Source: Hyalangium ruber
Lineage (GTDB): Bacteria > Myxococcota > Myxococcia > Myxococcales > Myxococcaceae
Assembly: GCF_034259325.1 (NCBI RefSeq)
Contig: NZ_JAXIVS010000003.1
Location: forward strand, 372,001 to 436,000
DNA length: 64,000 nucleotides
Direction: 5' to 3'
Part shown: piece after piece, positions 52,219-60,965 of the stretch
Position numbering within the stretch: the first letter of the stretch is position 1
Layout of the letters: every line of letters begins with the position of its first letter
The notes under the pieces: generated by a model
What the model saw: the letters and a program-made list of their open reading frames with translations, nothing else
Told to the model about the DNA's origin: nothing
The model's database searches: none
Program-made: the position numbers and the translations under genes

Positions 52219-53751
52219 CTACCAGGGGCTGGCGCCCACGCGGCCACCGTTGGCGGCGGCCTTGGAGACGTCGTCCCAGTCGATGAACAGGTTGCCGTTG
52301 ACGTCGCGAGCGTCACTCGGGGAGACGCCGGCGGGCGGGTTCGTCACGTAGGGGCCGATGGCGGAGACATCCGTCCAGTCGATGTCGTTGTCCCCATCCA
52401 TGTCACCCGCGAGCAACGTCACGGTGGGCAGCGTCACCGTTCCACCCGCCGCCAGCGAGAGGCTGGCGCGCTGGGCGGCGAGGTAGCCCGGCCGAGACGC
52501 GGTGGCGGACCGGGTGCCCGCAGCCGCCTGCAGCGAGAAGTTGCCCGCGGCGTCCGTCACCGTCGAGCCCAGCACGGTGCTGCCGCTGCGCACCGTCACC
52601 GCCACGCCCCCGTGGTTGGTGCGGTGCTGGCGCAGCACCTTGCCCTGGATGGTGCCCGTCTGCGGCGTGCCGTTGACGTTGAGCAGCAGGCCTTTGCACA
52701 CGTTGTAGGGGTACGCCGGGATGCCGGTGCCACCGAACGCCGCGCCCGTGTTCACGATGGCGTACGGCGCGCCATTGACGATGAACTCCACGTTGACGTT
52801 GGGCGGCAGGTTGTAGAGCGCGTGCGGGCCCGGCGTGTTGACGGTGCGGGTGACGTCGCGGAACCAGGGCGCGGGAACCTTCATGCGGATGGTCAGCACT
52901 CCGCTGATGGCGCTGCTGTAGAGGTAGGCCGGGTCGATGGTCAACTTGATGCAGGCCGGGGTCGGGGACTTGGTGTCGAAGTTCCACACCGTGAAGTGCT
53001 TCACGTCACCGGTGGCGACGCCATTGGTCACGGTGCCCGAGCCCTCCTCGATCCACATGCCCTGGGCCTGGTCGTACCACCAGAGGGGCACCGTGCCGCT
53101 AAACGTGTTGGCGGGGTCGGCGCGCAGGCTGAGCCGCGCGGTGCGGCCGCTGGCCAGGTTGTAGAGGATGCCGTTGGCGTCGCGGAACTCGGCCGAGACG
53201 GCGCCGATGCTCTGCAGCATCACCGGGCTGCCGTTGACGTCCAGGCCGCTCATGTCACCCACCATCTCCTCGTTGCGCAGGTCATAGGTGTAGACCTGGA
53301 GCTGAAGCGCCGCGGGGGCGGGGCGGCCCTGGGCATCCACGAGCGAGCCGGCGGGAATGGTGATGCGCGTCCCGCGGCTGTCCGTGACGTCGATGTTCTG
53401 GGTGGGGTTGATGCTGTAGACCTCGGCTGGGGTCAGCCGGACGTCCAGGGACTCCAGCGGATCACCGGTGTGGATGAGCGAAGTCGGCACATACCCGTTC
53501 CGCGTCGCGTCGATGACATAGCGCGTGGCGGTGGGGACGTAGATCTCGAACGAGCCATCCGTGGCGGTCGCCTTGCGTACGCCATTGATGGTGATGGTGC
53601 CCGTCAGCGCGGTGCCGCTCTTGCTGGCCAGCTGGCCCGCGAACCGCTGGTACTCGGTCTGCGCCGCCGCGCTCGAGCCGAGCCCGAGACACAGCGCGAC
53701 CAAGAGCGCCGGAAGATTCCTGAGGAACGATTGGACTGCCTGCTTGTGCAT
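52219..53751 (-). CDS. Exported multidomain beta protein with C-terminal dockerin-type repeat
   Basis: 510 residues. A signal peptide ends near GLGSSAAAQ. Two carboxypeptidase-regulatory-like Ig domains are visible, at about 35-110 (ITINGVRKATATDGSFEIYV) and 365-440 (GVAVTVRSGSTVLGSTV, DAAGNFSL). Between them is a region like the extracellular part of CILP/FAM171-type proteins (RITIPAGSLVDAQGRPAP, GDVKHFTVWNFD). The last 62 residues are a type I dockerin-like pair of Ca-binding loops: GDMDGDNDIDWTDVSAI and RDVNGNLFIDWDDVS. Dockerins bind cohesins in cellulosomes; no cohesin is visible here. It may be a surface adhesin or scaffold. Confidence 0.85.
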   Translation of the reverse strand: MHKQAVQSFLRNLPALLVALCLGLGSSAAAQTEYQRFAGQLASKSGTALTGTITINGVRKATATDGSFEIYVPTATRYVIDATRNGYVPTSLIHTGDPLESLDVRLTPAEVYSINPTQNIDVTDSRGTRITIPAGSLVDAQGRPAPAALQLQVYTYDLRNEEMVGDMSGLDVNGSPVMLQSIGAVSAEFRDANGILYNLASGRTARLSLRADPANTFSGTVPLWWYDQAQGMWIEEGSGTVTNGVATGDVKHFTVWNFDTKSPTPACIKLTIDPAYLYSSAISGVLTIRMKVPAPWFRDVTRTVNTPGPHALYNLPPNVNVEFIVNGAPYAIVNTGAAFGGTGIPAYPYNVCKGLLLNVNGTPQTGTIQGKVLRQHRTNHGGVAVTVRSGSTVLGSTVTDAAGNFSLQAAAGTRSATASRPGYLAAQRASLSLAAGGTVTLPTVTLLAGDMDGDNDIDWTDVSAIGPYVTNPPAGVSPSDARDVNGNLFIDWDDVSKAAANGGRVGASPW

Positions 53752-53823
53752 ACACGCCTCCCGATGCGCAGGGCGTAAGTGCCCTGCGAGGTTCTTGAAA
53801 GAGCTGGAGTGGGTGGAGTCTTG

Positions 53824-54729
53824 CTAATGCACCGGCTGCGGGAGCACCGGGCAGGCGTAGAGGTTCTCGCCCTCGTCCTGGCTCATCTCTGCTGTGGCCG
53901 AGGGAAGCTCGCCCCCGGAACCAGAGCAGCACCTTCCGTTGTAGCAAGACTGGCCCGCCGAGCACCGGTAGGCGTACTGGCACCCCCCACTCGGCGAGCA
54001 CAGGCCCGGGGTGGTGTAGCAGCCGTTGGGCGGACTGTTGCAGCTCACCGCTCCGAGCGCGATGCACCGGCCCGAGCCGTTGCACCGATCGCTGGTGGTG
54101 CAGGCATTGCCATCACTGCAGGAGGCCCCCGAGGGCTTCGGCGTGTACTGGCACCCCGTGGCGGTGCACGTGCCCGTGCTCTGGTAGCAACTGCTGGGCG
54201 GAGTGTTGCAGCCGTTGCCACAGGTCGCGCTGGTGATGTTCAGCTTGTAGTTGCCGCACTGGGTGCCGTAGCTGTCGATGATGATCTGCACCACCTGGCC
54301 GGCGGTGAGGCTCACCTCCACCTGGGACTGCTGCACCCCGGGACCGATGTCGTCACTGCAGCCCAGCGACTGTGCGGTGTTGTTGTAGGGGCGAACCTCG
54401 AGGACCGTGTCGAAGGAAGAGCCCAGGGTGGAGAGGGTGAACGTGCCCGCCCACGGCGCCTTCCAGATATAGACGACGTCGGGCGCGGAGGGGCCATAGG
54501 CGCAGCTTGGCTGGTAATCACTGCTCACACCGCAAGTGCTTCCCGTCCCCTGCGGCACTGGAGAGCCGAGGTTCTGGCCCAGATCCCCGCCATACACCTC
54601 TTGTTCGATGCTTTGAGGGTTGGGAGCGTCCCGCTCGTCGTCCACCACCGCAGGTCCACAGGCCTGCGCCAGGGCAAAACACCAAGCGCTCAGACAGGCC
54701 AGAAGCCTGCCTTCGAAAAATCGGCTCAT
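53824..54729 (-). CDS. Cys-rich lipoprotein with a PPC-like domain
   Basis: 301 residues from ATG 54729. The leader MSRFFEGRLLACLSAWCFAL ends in a probable lipobox (AQACGP). Residues about 60-170 look like a pre-peptidase C-terminal (PPC) beta-sandwich (VVYIWKAPWAGTFTLSTLGS, VVQIIIDSYGTQCGNYKLNI). The remainder is a run of short disulfide modules (CGNGCNTPPSSCYQSTGTC, then CSDGNACTTSDRCNGSGRC, then CSAGQSCYNGRC), the last also typical of myxobacterial Cys-rich repeat proteins. The role is probably surface binding. It is encoded downstream of, and divergently from, the MBOAT gene. Confidence 0.82.
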   Translation of the reverse strand: MSRFFEGRLLACLSAWCFALAQACGPAVVDDERDAPNPQSIEQEVYGGDLGQNLGSPVPQGTGSTCGVSSDYQPSCAYGPSAPDVVYIWKAPWAGTFTLSTLGSSFDTVLEVRPYNNTAQSLGCSDDIGPGVQQSQVEVSLTAGQVVQIIIDSYGTQCGNYKLNITSATCGNGCNTPPSSCYQSTGTCTATGCQYTPKPSGASCSDGNACTTSDRCNGSGRCIALGAVSCNSPPNGCYTTPGLCSPSGGCQYAYRCSAGQSCYNGRCCSGSGGELPSATAEMSQDEGENLYACPVLPQPVH

Positions 54730-54904
54730 CTCTTTGCACCCTCTTGATGGCGCTGGGCTCGCTCAAGCTTCGGGCTTATCCATATATTCTATACTTTACA
54801 CGAAAGATAGAGGTTTCACTCATGGTATGCCTACCCAAGGCAGTGCGCCTTGAGCAGACTTTCGGCGTGGAGTGTGACGGGAGCGTCCGTGATAGAACCG
54901 TCAC
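54730..54904. promoter_or_regulatory. AT-rich divergent promoter region
   Basis: The 175-base gap between the leftward lipoprotein gene and the rightward MBOAT gene contains the most A+T-rich stretch of the window (about 54780-54810, CATATATTCTATACTTTAC). TATACT at 54790-54795 would serve as a -10 box for the rightward gene, but I see no good -35 at the right distance. It is a likely promoter for one or both genes, not a mapped one. Confidence 0.4.
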
Positions 54905-55804
54905 GTGCTGCTCCCCGGCATCCTCCTGGGGTTGCTCTACCTGACCGCGCTCCTCGCGGCGCTGCTGGCGACCGGTTCGCCCTGGCGGCGCTGCGCGGCG
55001 GTGCTGGTGGTTGCCACGTCCCTGCCGTTGGCGTTCTTCGTGCCGGCGGAGTACCCGACCTTCACTGCATTCCTCGCGCTGGGCTGCCTCTGGTTCACGG
55101 CTCGCGTCGTGGAGCTCGCGCGGGAGCGCGGGAGCGTGCCCGCGCTCTACCGCCTCTGGCATGCCGTGGGCATGGTGGACACCCGCCGCGCACGCCGCAG
55201 GGTCCCCAAGGTGGACAGGTCCGCCCTGGCACGGATGGCGGTGGGAGCACCGCTCTTAGGTGCCGCCTGGGCAGGGGTGTACTTCGGAAGCCAGCTGCTC
55301 TCGGGAGCGCCCCGGCTCGCGGTCCGGTGGCTCTGCGGCGTGGTGTTCATGTACGTGGCGGTCGAGGTAACGGTGTCGGCGGTCATCCTCGTCTACGGCC
55401 TACTGGGCATCGACCCACGCCCGCTCCACGATGACCCCATCCTCTCGAAAAGCATTGGGGAGTTCTGGAACCGGCGCTGGAACCGGGCGGTGCACCGCTT
55501 CCTGAAGCAGAACGTCTTCGCGCCCGTGGCCCGCCTCGGGCATGCCGAGTGGGGCATGGTGCTGGCCTTCCTGCTGAGCGCCTTCATCCACTTCTACTTC
55601 ATGTGGCCGGCGGTGGGCGCGTTCTGGGCGGGGATGATGGCCCTGTTCTTCCTGCTCCAGCTTCCGCTCCTGTGGCTCGAGCGTGTCCTGGGGGTGACCC
55701 GCTGGCCGGCGCCGGTGGCCCGGGCGTGGACGCTCACGCTGCTGGTGCTGTTGTCGCCGTTGTTCGTGGAACCGGTCCTTCGGATTGTGGATACCTGGGG
55801 GTGA
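54905..55804 (+). CDS. MBOAT wax-synthase-like membrane acyltransferase
   Basis: 299 residues from GTG 54905. About seven to eight membrane helices surround the conserved core DPILSKSIGEFWNRRWNR (FWNRRWN at 187-193) and LSAFIHFYFMW with His229. This is the signature of the plant wax-synthase branch of membrane-bound O-acyltransferases: an N/FW-RRWN motif plus a catalytic His in a hydrophobic segment. The predicted activity is transfer of an acyl group from acyl-CoA to a lipid alcohol. It is unrelated in sequence to the WS/DGAT enzyme at 29388-30767. It is followed after 52 bases by an SDR dehydrogenase gene on the same strand, possibly in one operon. Confidence 0.85.
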   Translation: MLLPGILLGLLYLTALLAALLATGSPWRRCAAVLVVATSLPLAFFVPAEYPTFTAFLALGCLWFTARVVELARERGSVPALYRLWHAVGMVDTRRARRRVPKVDRSALARMAVGAPLLGAAWAGVYFGSQLLSGAPRLAVRWLCGVVFMYVAVEVTVSAVILVYGLLGIDPRPLHDDPILSKSIGEFWNRRWNRAVHRFLKQNVFAPVARLGHAEWGMVLAFLLSAFIHFYFMWPAVGAFWAGMMALFFLLQLPLLWLERVLGVTRWPAPVARAWTLTLLVLLSPLFVEPVLRIVDTWG

Positions 55805-55856
55805 CCTGGGCCAGCATGCGCCCACGTTCCCGCCCGAGCGGGAGAAAGGACCCGCT

Positions 55857-56678
55857 GTGAACACCCTGAAGGGGAAGACCCTGTTCATCACCGGCGCGAG
55901 CCGAGGTATCGGCCTGGCCATCGCCCTGCGCGCGGCGCGAGACGGCGCCAACGTCGTCATCGCCGCCAAGACCTCCGAGCCGCACCCGAAGCTGCCCGGC
56001 ACCATCTACACCGCCGCCGAGGAGGTCGAACGAGCAGGAGGCAAGGCGCTGCCGCTGATGGTGGACATCCGCTTCGATGAGCAGCTGCGCGATGGGGTGA
56101 AGCAGGCGGTGGACCGCTTCGGCGGCATCGACATCCTGGTGAACAACGCCAGCGCCATCAGCCTGACGGGCACGCTGGAGACGCCGATGAAGAAGTTCGA
56201 CCTGATGTTCGGGGTCAACGTGCGGGGCACCTACGCCACCACGCAGGCGTGCCTGCCGGCGCTGCTGGAGGCGAAAAACCCGCATGTGCTCACGCTCTCG
56301 CCGCCGCTGAACATGAAGCCGAAGTGGTTCCAGAACCACGTGGCCTACACGATGGCGAAGTACGGCATGAGCATGTGCGTGCTCGGGATGGCCGAGGAGT
56401 TCCGCGAGCAGGGAGTGGCGTTCAACGCGCTCTGGCCGCGTACCACCATCGCCACGGCCGCCATCAACATGATTGGTGGCGACGAGATGATGCAGGCCAG
56501 CCGCACACCGGAGATCATGTCGGACGCGGCCCACGCCATCCTCACGCGGGAGAGCCGCACCTGCACCGGCAACTTCTTCATCGACGAGGAGCTGCTGCGC
56601 GAAACGGGCGTGACGGACTTCGACAAGTACGCGGTGAAGCCCGGCGTGAAGCCGCTGCCGGACTTCTTCCTCGACTGA
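55857..56678 (+). CDS. HSDL2-like short-chain dehydrogenase
   Basis: 273 residues. GTG 55857 was chosen because GGAGAAAGGA lies seven bases upstream. It has a classical SDR fold with cofactor loop TGASRGIG (12-19), NNASA (96-100), catalytic Ser148, Tyr164 and Lys168 (YTMAKYG) and Asn121. The segments AAKTSEPHPKLPGTIYTAA, SPPLNMKPKWF and NALWPRTTIATAAI closely match the N-terminal dehydrogenase of hydroxysteroid-dehydrogenase-like protein 2 (HSDL2), as I remember it. The SCP2 lipid-binding domain of the human protein is absent. The likely substrates are fatty acyl or other lipid alcohols/ketones, in keeping with the MBOAT gene before it. Confidence 0.92.
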   Translation: MNTLKGKTLFITGASRGIGLAIALRAARDGANVVIAAKTSEPHPKLPGTIYTAAEEVERAGGKALPLMVDIRFDEQLRDGVKQAVDRFGGIDILVNNASAISLTGTLETPMKKFDLMFGVNVRGTYATTQACLPALLEAKNPHVLTLSPPLNMKPKWFQNHVAYTMAKYGMSMCVLGMAEEFREQGVAFNALWPRTTIATAAINMIGGDEMMQASRTPEIMSDAAHAILTRESRTCTGNFFIDEELLRETGVTDFDKYAVKPGVKPLPDFFLD

Positions 56679-56688
56679 CCCAAGTGGA

Positions 56689-57345
56689 ATGCGCGTGAGC
56701 TCGCGGCTGCGAACACTCGGGCTGAGCGTGTTTCTGGCGGCGTGCGCGTCCACGAACGCCTCGCTGCCAGAAACCCGTGAGCCGGAGCTCGTCTCCTGGG
56801 AGGAAGGCTGTCAGGACACCTCGACGCTGGAGTTGCTCTGCGCCGAGGACACCTGTGCCTTCTTCCGCTGCCGGGATCTGGTGTTCGAGGAAGAAGCGGT
56901 GTCCGCGAGGGTGGAGCCTGCTCGCTGGAACCGTGCGTTCACCCCTGGCGCTCGCCGGGCCCGGTCGGGCAGATATCCACGCCAAGACGCCGAGCCGGTC
57001 TTCCTCATCCGCTGGCACAACCACCCTGCCCCCACCCTACCCCGTCAGCACCAGCCTCCTCCGCCCGAGCTGCTGGTCAAGCACCACATCTTTCCTCAGG
57101 CCCCGGACCTTGCCGCGTGGTTTCGCCTGCAGGGCATCAACATCCACCAGTACACGCTGCTGATTCCACGCAACGTCCACATCCGGATTCACAGCGGAGG
57201 CCCTCGCGGAGGCAGGTGGAACGAGGCTTGGAGGCACTTCACCGAGGGCCGTGAAAGCGCGGCACCCGAAGAGATCTGGGGTCACGCCATCCATCTCATC
57301 GTCAAGTTCGATCTGGCGGGAGCCCAGATGCTTCCTTACCGCTGA
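56689..57345 (+). CDS. SitA6-type polymorphic toxin lipoprotein (TIGR02269 family)
   Basis: 218 residues. The leader MRVSSRLRTLGLSVFLAACA has a lipobox with Cys19. The C-terminal part is a His-rich nuclease-like domain: LLVKHHIFPQAPDLAAWF, GINIHQYTLLIPRNVHI and IHSGGPRGGRWNEAWRHF. This combination is the Myxococcus paralogous lipoprotein family TIGR02269, now known as SitA6-type toxins passed between cells by TraA/TraB outer-membrane exchange. The partner immunity gene follows 20 bases downstream. It starts 10 bases after the SDR gene, so may be transcribed with it. The toxin's target (DNA or RNA) is not determined by the sequence. Confidence 0.85.
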   Translation: MRVSSRLRTLGLSVFLAACASTNASLPETREPELVSWEEGCQDTSTLELLCAEDTCAFFRCRDLVFEEEAVSARVEPARWNRAFTPGARRARSGRYPRQDAEPVFLIRWHNHPAPTLPRQHQPPPPELLVKHHIFPQAPDLAAWFRLQGINIHQYTLLIPRNVHIRIHSGGPRGGRWNEAWRHFTEGRESAAPEEIWGHAIHLIVKFDLAGAQMLPYR

Positions 57346-57365
57346 GCCCTCAGGAGGGAGAGTGC

Positions 57366-58079
57366 ATGCGCTTCTACCGACTGCGTGAGGATGAAAAGGC
57401 GGGCTACACAGGTGACATCAGCGCTGCCTCCAAGTGGGGCCTCCCGGGGGCGAGGTGTCCAGGTTGCGGGGCCACCTGGGCCAGTGCCGCAACTGCCTAT
57501 CCCTGCGTGGACCTTTCCCAGCACCCAAACCGTGCTGAATTCGTTGTGCCAAGGCCCGAACCTCTAGAAGAGTTCGAGAGACTGCGTGAGCTGATCAAGT
57601 CCCTGGTTCCCCCAGGAGCACGCATTCCTCCCGGGACGCGGTTTGGCCCCTTGGTAGGAAAAGCTTGGGGCAGCTTCGGCGCGTTCTTCTTCCAGAATCC
57701 CTGGGTCCTCGTGGTGCGGCGAGAGGCGATGGAGTCCCTCCAGGACGCGGGGGTTCAGGGACTGGAAGGCCGCAAGCCCGAGCTCCGCTTCCGTCAGAAG
57801 AACAACCCGCCCGAGCTGGTCGAACTTCAGCTCGTGCCTCTCGGCCTGCTCCATCCGGATTGCCTACCGCCGCGACCGCCTCCGTGCTCCCGCTGCGGGC
57901 GCGACGGCTTCAAGCTGCCCGAGGACCTCATCCTCGACGCCGCCTCGCTGCCCACCCACACCGACGTCTTCCGCCTGGGCAACTTCGCCACCGTGCTGGT
58001 GGGCAACGAGCGCTTCAAGGACGCCGTCCAGCGCCTGGGGCTCGATGGCATCGTCTTCCACGAGCTCCCACTGCGCTGA
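57366..58079 (+). CDS. SitI6-type double-CXXCG immunity protein
   Basis: 237 residues from ATG 57366, with a strong AGGAGGGAG upstream. Two CXXCG knuckles define the family: CPGCG at 31-35 and CSRCG at 174-178, presumably one zinc site. The opening MRFYRLREDEKAGYTGDIS and closing TDVFRLGNFATVLVGNERF with LDGIVFHELPL match the Myxococcus double-CXXCG paralogous family (TIGR02264), recognised as immunity proteins for SitA6. It has no signal peptide, as expected for a cytoplasmic antidote. It ends converging on the lipoprotein gene at 58087. Confidence 0.88.
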   Translation: MRFYRLREDEKAGYTGDISAASKWGLPGARCPGCGATWASAATAYPCVDLSQHPNRAEFVVPRPEPLEEFERLRELIKSLVPPGARIPPGTRFGPLVGKAWGSFGAFFFQNPWVLVVRREAMESLQDAGVQGLEGRKPELRFRQKNNPPELVELQLVPLGLLHPDCLPPRPPPCSRCGRDGFKLPEDLILDAASLPTHTDVFRLGNFATVLVGNERFKDAVQRLGLDGIVFHELPLR

Positions 58080-58086
58080 ACGAGGC

Positions 58087-59271
58087 CTACGGAGTCTTCG
58101 GCCAGAACGCGGGCGCGCTGGCGCCCTCCAGGGACAACACGCGCTTCTTCGTCCGCGTGTCCCACGCCTGGGTCATCCGCTGGTCCGCGAAGTTGGCCAC
58201 CAGGAGCCAATCCTCCTGCAACTGGAAGCTGAGAAAGTCATCCGGCTTGGCCGACAGGCCCTCCAGCTCCTCCAGCTTCCCGTCCTGCTCCCAGCGCACC
58301 GGAGCGGAGGGATAGAGGTACTCCCCACCAATCACGCCCCGGTAGTGGAGCTTGCCGCCCGGCGTGGTCAGCGTCATCCACTGCCCGCCCTCGTCCTGGC
58401 CCGGGAACGCGGCGTCCAGCATCTTCACCGCGCTCTCCGAAGCCTCCGCACCCGGCATCCGGTCCACGGGGACGGAAGCCTTGAAGGTGGGCACCAGCGC
58501 CTTGGTCGCTTCCAGCACCGCCGAGCCCGCGGCGAGGTCCGACTCGAAGCCGCTGGCCTTCGTCTCGAAGCGCTTCCAGCCGCCCTCCTCCAGCCGATAC
58601 GCGTGCGCGAGCCCCGGAAGGCCCTCCGCCCCCTCGGACACGGGGTAGTTCTTCCCCTCGAAGGTGATGAAGGTCTCACCCTTCTTCTTCTGAGGCGTGC
58701 GCTCGACGAAGATGTCGGTGACGATCGCCACCACGCGGCCCTGCGTGTCGAAGCCGATCTGCTCGATGGACGGCTTGTCCTGCCCGCCCGCGCCACTGCC
58801 ACCGGGCAGCCCCTGGATCTCCAGCGGCGCACCCGTCCGCTTGGCCAGGTCCACCCGCCACGCCAGCGGCACCTCCCCCTCCCCCGAGGGCCAGGAGAAC
58901 ACGAGCCCCTCCTTCCCATCCGGGCTGAAGGACACCATGGACCGGTCGCACGCGGCGCCGAAGCTGAAGGCCACCACCGCCTCGCCCGAGGGCAGCGGCT
59001 GACGCACCCACTCGCACTTCTCGGGGTCCACCGCCTTCAGCAATGAGACCGCGGAGGAAGCGGCCCGAGGCGCGGGGGGCAGCGCCGCAGCGGGCGTGTC
59101 GCTTCCTACCCCCGTGGCGGCATGCGTCCCTCCGCTCAGCGCCGGCTTGGCGGCGGCGGGAGCCGGGCCGGAATCGGCCACGGCGGGGGCGGGGGTAGCG
59201 GCTTCTTCGCGCTTGCAGCCCGCCAGGCAGAGGGCGGCGGTCAGCGCGAGGCTCCAGCGAGACAGGGGCAT
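58087..59271 (-). CDS. Lipoprotein of unknown function
   Basis: 394 residues from ATG 59271. The leader MPLSRWSLALTAALCLAGCK has a lipobox (CLAGC). A Pro/Ala-rich linker (to about residue 85) leads to a beta-rich domain with WPSGEGEVPLAWRVDL, VVAIVTDIFVERTP and GQWMTLTTPGGKLHYRG, in which repeated four-stranded units could be a propeller; two Cys (KCEWVRQ, AACDRS) may pair. I do not recognise the family. It is divergent from the biotin carboxylase gene. Confidence 0.75.
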   Translation of the reverse strand: MPLSRWSLALTAALCLAGCKREEAATPAPAVADSGPAPAAAKPALSGGTHAATGVGSDTPAAALPPAPRAASSAVSLLKAVDPEKCEWVRQPLPSGEAVVAFSFGAACDRSMVSFSPDGKEGLVFSWPSGEGEVPLAWRVDLAKRTGAPLEIQGLPGGSGAGGQDKPSIEQIGFDTQGRVVAIVTDIFVERTPQKKKGETFITFEGKNYPVSEGAEGLPGLAHAYRLEEGGWKRFETKASGFESDLAAGSAVLEATKALVPTFKASVPVDRMPGAEASESAVKMLDAAFPGQDEGGQWMTLTTPGGKLHYRGVIGGEYLYPSAPVRWEQDGKLEELEGLSAKPDDFLSFQLQEDWLLVANFADQRMTQAWDTRTKKRVLSLEGASAPAFWPKTP

Positions 59272-59402
59272 GGGTGTACCTCGGTTCTGTCCGGGGTAGG
59301 ACAAGGCGTGCGGACTATCCCCCCTCCGGGGCGGGGAGTCACGGCCCACGCGAAGCCACGGCATTCACCGAGGCAGCGCCCGCGTGTGCTAAAGGGGCCC
59401 CC

Positions 59403-60920
59403 ATGCCCAAGATCCGCAAGATCCTCATCGCCAACCGTGGGGAGATCGCCATCCGGGTGATGCGCACCTGCAAGGAGCTCGGCATCGCCACGGTGGCCGT
59501 CTACTCGGAGGCGGACCGCTCCGCCCTGCACGTCCGCATGGCGGACCAGGCCTACCTCGTGGGCCCGCCGCCCTCGCGCGAAAGCTACCTGGTGCAGGAG
59601 CGCATCCTCGAGGCGGCCAAGGCCTCGGGCGCTGACGCCATCCACCCCGGCTACGGCTTCCTGTCGGAGAACGCCTCCTTCGTGCGCGCGTGCGAGAAGG
59701 CGGGCATCACCTTTATCGGCCCGCCGGCCTCCGCCATGGATGCCATGGGCGAGAAGACGCGGGCGCGGCAGAACATGATCAAGGTCGGGGTGCCGGTGGT
59801 GCCGGGCACGGCCGAGCCCATCGCCACGCAGGAGGAGGCGCGGGCGTACGCGGAGAAGATCGGCTTCCCCATCATGCTCAAGGCGGCCGGCGGCGGTGGC
59901 GGCAAGGGCATGCGCCGGGTGGAGGGCCTGCACGACTTCGAGTCGGCGTGGCGCTCGGCCAAGAGCGAGGCGCTCAACTCGTTCGGCAACGACGCGGTCT
60001 ACATCGAGAAGTACCTGGAGAAGCCCCACCACGTGGAGATCCAGGTGTTCGCCGACGGGCACGGCAACGTGGTGCATCTGAACGAGCGCGAGTGCTCGGC
60101 GCAGCGGCGGCACCAGAAGGTGGTGGAGGAGACGCCCAGCCCCATCCTCACCCCGGAATTGCGCGCGAAGATGGGCGCGGTGGCGGTGCAGGCGGCCAAG
60201 GCGGTGAACTACGTGGGCGCCGGGACGGTGGAGTTCCTGGTGGACGTCCACCGCAACTTCTACTTCCTGGAGATGAACACGCGCCTGCAGGTGGAGCACC
60301 CGGTCACGGAGTGGGTGACGGGGCTGGACCTGGTGGCGCTGCAAATCAAAGTGGCCGAGGGCGAGAAGCTGCCCTTCACCGAGCCGCGGCCGCCGCAGGG
60401 GCACTCGATCGAGGTGCGCATCTACGCGGAGGATCCGGGGCGCAACTTCATGCCGAGCCCGGGGAAGATCCAGTACCTGCGCGTGCCGGGTGGGCCGAAC
60501 GTGCGAGACGACTCGGGCGTGTTCGCGGGCTACACGGTGCCCAACTTCTATGACCCGATGATCTCCAAGCTGTCGGTGTGGGCGCCGACGCGGGCGGAGG
60601 CCATCGCCCGGGCGCAGCGGGCGCTGAACGAGTACGTGGTGAAGGGCATCACCACCAACGTGCGCTACCTCAAGGCCATCCTGGCGCACCCGGAGTTCAC
60701 CGGCGGCGACTACGACACGGGCTTCCTGCCGCGCGAGCACAACACGCTGCTGGGGCAGGACGACCCGAAGCTTCACGAGGTGGCGCTGCTGGCGAGCGCG
60801 GTGTTCGCGCACCAGCGGGATCAGCGCAAGGCGAAGACGCTGCCGCAGAAGGCGGGCGGCTCGGCGGGCACGGGTGGCCAGTCCCCGTGGCGACAGGGCC
60901 TGCGGACCCGCCGGCGTTAG
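59403..60920 (+). CDS. pccA: Propionyl/acetyl-CoA carboxylase, biotin carboxylase subunit
   Basis: 505 residues from ATG 59403. Biotin carboxylase domain order: [32 protein letters not shown], the ATP-grasp glycine loop [12 protein letters not shown] (Lys168 area), HVEIQVFAD, the active-site [16 protein letters not shown] and [17 protein letters not shown]. It carboxylates biotin using ATP and bicarbonate. The enzyme ends with a short basic tail instead of a fused biotin domain; the biotin carrier is the next gene, 45 bases on. The gene, the carrier and methylmalonyl-CoA mutase form one operon, which points to propionyl-CoA as the main substrate. A start at 59274 is in frame but not needed for the conserved N-terminus. 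Confidence 0.94.
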   Translation: MPKIRKILIANRGEIAIRVMRTCKELGIATVAVYSEADRSALHVRMADQAYLVGPPPSRESYLVQERILEAAKASGADAIHPGYGFLSENASFVRACEKAGITFIGPPASAMDAMGEKTRARQNMIKVGVPVVPGTAEPIATQEEARAYAEKIGFPIMLKAAGGGGGKGMRRVEGLHDFESAWRSAKSEALNSFGNDAVYIEKYLEKPHHVEIQVFADGHGNVVHLNERECSAQRRHQKVVEETPSPILTPELRAKMGAVAVQAAKAVNYVGAGTVEFLVDVHRNFYFLEMNTRLQVEHPVTEWVTGLDLVALQIKVAEGEKLPFTEPRPPQGHSIEVRIYAEDPGRNFMPSPGKIQYLRVPGGPNVRDDSGVFAGYTVPNFYDPMISKLSVWAPTRAEAIARAQRALNEYVVKGITTNVRYLKAILAHPEFTGGDYDTGFLPREHNTLLGQDDPKLHEVALLASAVFAHQRDQRKAKTLPQKAGGSAGTGGQSPWRQGLRTRRR

Positions 60921-60965
60921 CGCTCCCCCTCTCCCTTTCCCCATTTACGAGTCCAGAAGGTCGTC

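Noticed and set aside
59274-59402. Longer N-terminus for the biotin carboxylase
   Set aside because: The conserved N-terminus starts at ATG 59403; the added 43 residues are Arg/Pro-rich and overlap the divergent promoter region.
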